From: Candidatus Enterococcus murrayae
Lineage (GTDB): Bacteria > Bacillota > Bacilli > Lactobacillales > Enterococcaceae
Direction of reading: 5' to 3'
Length of the DNA: 60,552 nucleotides
Assembly: GCF_017315985.1 (NCBI RefSeq)
Contig: NZ_JAFLVR010000041.1
Span: 1 to 60,552 of the forward strand
Shown: positions 58,836 to 60,552 of the stretch, piece after piece
Numbering within the stretch: the first letter of the stretch is position 1
Layout of the letters: each line of letters starts with the position of its first letter
The notes under the pieces: generated by a model
Database searches by the model: none
Seen by the model: only the letters and a program-made list of their open reading frames with translations
Told to the model about the DNA's origin: nothing
Translations under genes and position numbers: made by a program

Positions 58836-58850
58836 AATATCTCTCTCCAT

Positions 58851-59489
58851 TTATATGTATTTGCTGCCCTCACGTAGGGCTAACTTACTTAATGAATGCT
58901 GCTGCATAAAACTCTTTACCCAATCAGGATTCACCTTGCTATAATCCCGCAACGCCCATCCGATCGCCTTCTGAATGAAAAATTCCTCCGTCGTCAGATC
59001 CGCCAAGATTGCTTGTGCCAATAATTTTGTATCAGTTTCTTCTTTAAATAGAAGCTGCAGGTTAATCGCTATACGCCGATACCAGAAATTCTCGTGCTGA
59101 TAAAAGAAGCTGTACACAGACTCCAACTTCTCAGGGTGAGCCAAGACCCACGTAGAAAAAACTTTACGCCAGGCATCAATACTGTCCCACCAACTCTTTT
59201 CCGCTAATAAAGGAAGCAAAGCGGCTAGCTCCTCCAGTGAGAAGCGTTGGATATTTTTCTGCGCTAAATCAATGGCATAGTATTGGTATTCCCGCTCGTC
59301 CTTGCGGTAGTTGCGGAAAATCTCTTGAATCAGCTCCGACAGCGGCAGCGCTAGGCTTTCTTTTAAATAAGGACGCTCTAACAAGGCCCTTTGCGGTTTT
59401 TTAACGCCGCAAAACGGAAAGAGATTTTTCATATAGCGAGCCATCGGTTCTGCATGATCCGGTTGATACGGAAAAATCAACGCTTCCAT
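58851..59489 (-). CDS. DNA alkylation repair protein (AlkD-like HEAT fold)
   Basis: Predicted helical-repeat protein of 212 residues in the AlkD/AlkC family, which remove alkylated bases from DNA. FPYQPDHAEPMARYMKNLFPF at the N-terminus and the repeated helical pairs (WWDSIDAWRKVFSTWVLAHP, WYRRIAINLQLLF, FIQKAIGWALRDYSKVNPDWV) fit the family. I set the start at the ATG at 59489 with AGGTGG eight bases upstream; a GTG at 59501 is possible but lies only about ten bases from the predicted transcript start. Confidence 0.88.
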   Translation of the reverse strand: MEALIFPYQPDHAEPMARYMKNLFPFCGVKKPQRALLERPYLKESLALPLSELIQEIFRNYRKDEREYQYYAIDLAQKNIQRFSLEELAALLPLLAEKSWWDSIDAWRKVFSTWVLAHPEKLESVYSFFYQHENFWYRRIAINLQLLFKEETDTKLLAQAILADLTTEEFFIQKAIGWALRDYSKVNPDWVKSFMQQHSLSKLALREGSKYI

Positions 59490-59517
59490 TGATGGATCCA
59501 CCTCTTTTCACCTCTTC

Positions 59518-59546
59518 ATTGTAGAGAAGTTTCAGAGAATTTGCAA
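59518..59546 (-). promoter_or_regulatory. Promoter of the AlkD-like and Cof genes
   Basis: TTGCAA (59541-59546) and TACAAT (59518-59523) are 17 bp apart on the minus strand. The transcript would begin near 59511. Confidence 0.72.
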
Positions 59547-59659
59547 AAACTTCTTCCGTAATTTTCATTCAATCTTTTTGCTGTCTTTGATAAAAAGGAA
59601 TCGTTTTTTGTCAGCACCCAACAATTAACACATTTTTTTCAAAAAAGCAACAGCTGAAC

Positions 59660-59689
59660 TTGACTCGGTGTAGTCTTTTCCGTTATACT
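59660..59689 (+). promoter_or_regulatory. Promoter of rpsD
   Basis: TTGACT (59660-59665) and TATACT (59684-59689) are 18 bp apart on the plus strand, giving a leader of about 170 bases. Confidence 0.75.
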
Positions 59690-59725
59690 GACCTTTGTGT
59701 AAAATAATGCAGCAGAGGAATAATA

Positions 59726-59815
59726 GCCCGTCCCCAGTTCGTTGCCAGCATTGGTTCAATTGTGTAACCGCGGCTGCAAAGGTGAAGATTGAAGAACGAA
59801 CTACACGGATATGAA
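59726..59815 (+). ncRNA. Structured rpsD leader, probable S4 autoregulatory site
   Basis: A long-range helix joins AGTTCGTT (59736-59743) to AACGAACT (59795-59802). Inside are a hairpin GGTT (59753-59756) / AACC (59766-59769) and a helix TTGCCAGC / GGCTGCAA. Firmicutes rpsD leaders bind S4 to repress their own expression, and this fits that type, although I cannot check the covariance model. Translation follows GGAGGA at about 59852. Confidence 0.7.
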
Positions 59816-59865
59816 TTTTTCAACGGATTATTTTACTCCAAAACAATTTATTGGAGGAATTTTTA

Positions 59866-60477
59866 ATGTCACGTTATACAGGACCATCATGGAAACAATC
59901 TCGTCGTCTTGGTATCTCATTATCAGGAACAGGGAAAGAATTAGCACGTCGTCCATACGCTCCAGGTCAACATGGACCAAACAGCCGTGGAAAGAAATCT
60001 GAATACGGCTTGCAAATGTCAGAAAAACAAAAATTACGTTTCATCTACGGATTAAACGAACGTCAATTCCGTAACTTATTCGTACGCGCTAGCAAAATCA
60101 AAGAAGGTAAACACGGTGTTAACTTCATGATCTTACTAGAACGTCGTCTAGATAACGTGGTTTACCGTCTAGGTTTGGCTTCTACTCGTCGCCAAGCTCG
60201 TCAATTAGTTAACCACGGTCACGTAACTGTCGATGGCAAACGTGTTGACATCGCTTCTTATGAAGTAGAAGTTGGCCAAGTTATCGGTATCCGTGAAAAA
60301 TCTAAAAACATGATTACTGTGAAAGAAGCAGTTGAATCAGCTGTTGGTCGTCCTGCTTTCGTAAGCTTCGACGATGAAAAATTAGAAGGTTCATTGTCTC
60401 GTTTACCAGAACGCGATGAAATCAACCCAGAAATCGACGAATCATTAGTCGTTGAATTCTACAACAAATTAATGTAA
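59866..60477 (+). CDS. rpsD: 30S ribosomal protein S4
   Basis: Primary-binding 16S rRNA protein that nucleates 30S assembly and affects accuracy; in Firmicutes it also represses its own synthesis. The 203 residues start [16 protein letters not shown], contain the S4 RNA-binding domain ([20 protein letters not shown] to VTVDGKRV, about 92-155), and have the expected length. The start is the ATG at 59866 behind TTGGAGGA; a longer frame from 59851 is not supported. It is monocistronic, plus-strand, with promoter, leader and terminator. Confidence 0.99.
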   Translation: MSRYTGPSWKQSRRLGISLSGTGKELARRPYAPGQHGPNSRGKKSEYGLQMSEKQKLRFIYGLNERQFRNLFVRASKIKEGKHGVNFMILLERRLDNVVYRLGLASTRRQARQLVNHGHVTVDGKRVDIASYEVEVGQVIGIREKSKNMITVKEAVESAVGRPAFVSFDDEKLEGSLSRLPERDEINPEIDESLVVEFYNKLM

Positions 60478-60489
60478 GACTTCTTACAG

Positions 60490-60530
60490 ACACTCAAGTC
60501 CTTGCACCGCAAGGGTTTGGGTGTTTTTTT
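60490..60530 (+). terminator. Terminator of rpsD
   Basis: ACACTCAAGTCCTTGC and GCAAGGGTTTGGGTGT pair around ACC, followed by a seven-base T-run. Confidence 0.93.
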
Positions 60531-60552
60531 GATACTTGAATTGTCAAATCAA

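Overview
The window is a low-GC Firmicutes chromosome segment, almost certainly from an Enterococcus. The evidence is the L-lactate dehydrogenase next to an Ldt-type L,D-transpeptidase, a SagA-like secreted NlpC/P60 hydrolase, the IreK/IreP PASTA kinase and phosphatase pair, and the order mfd - flippase - rqcP - divIC - S1 protein - tilS - hpt - ftsH - hslO - dusB - lysS leading into an rRNA operon. The species cannot be fixed from the sequence alone. Most genes lie on the minus strand. Only ldh, the L,D-transpeptidase, one unknown gene (39525), a 2-hydroxyacid dehydrogenase (42223) and rpsD lie on the plus strand.

Region by region. 1-540 is the leader of an rRNA operon running out of the left edge on the minus strand: three tandem promoters with exact 17-bp spacers and a boxA. 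540-16130 is the block from lysS back to pth (translation, redox chaperone, FtsH protease, purine salvage, tRNA-Ile lysidine, septum protein DivIC, ribosome quality control, lipid-linked substrate flippase, transcription-coupled repair). 16390-19150 holds ldh and the transpeptidase, each with its own terminator. 19175-19443 is a decayed IS3-family remnant. 19499-24665 holds yebC, a VanZ-like gene, sagA, mreC/mreD and thiN. 24665-36780 is a classic operon array: rpe, rsgA, ireK, ireP, rsmB, fmt, def, priA, rpoZ, gmk, yicC and a PC4-like DNA-binding gene. 36814-43770 is more accessory: a patatin-like lipase, sortase A, two unknown genes, ThiT under a TPP riboswitch, a small tyrosine phosphatase, and a dehydrogenase converging on a TetR regulator. 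43781-55310 holds ruvBA, an Mga-type regulator downstream of lrgAB, msrB, maf and ymdB-ricA-mutS-mutL. 55451-60552 holds a lipoprotein plus TcaA-like membrane protein pair, a Cof phosphatase, an AlkD-like repair gene, and rpsD behind a structured S4-type leader.

The genes are mainly core information processing and envelope maintenance. No prophage, CRISPR array, tRNA or intact transposon was seen. The least ordinary signals are regulatory or repetitive: an ~95-bp palindromic dispersed repeat present twice with its loop inverted between copies (40373-40466 and 48248-48343); an Mga-type gene whose ribosome binding site forms the 3' arm of the upstream terminator; a TPP riboswitch that seems to act by hiding the thiT ribosome binding site; and a patatin protein with a possible GNAT-like N-terminal domain. 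I found no clear, wholly new multi-gene system; the lipoprotein/TcaA-like pair and the gene at 39525 are the best protein candidates for unknown function.
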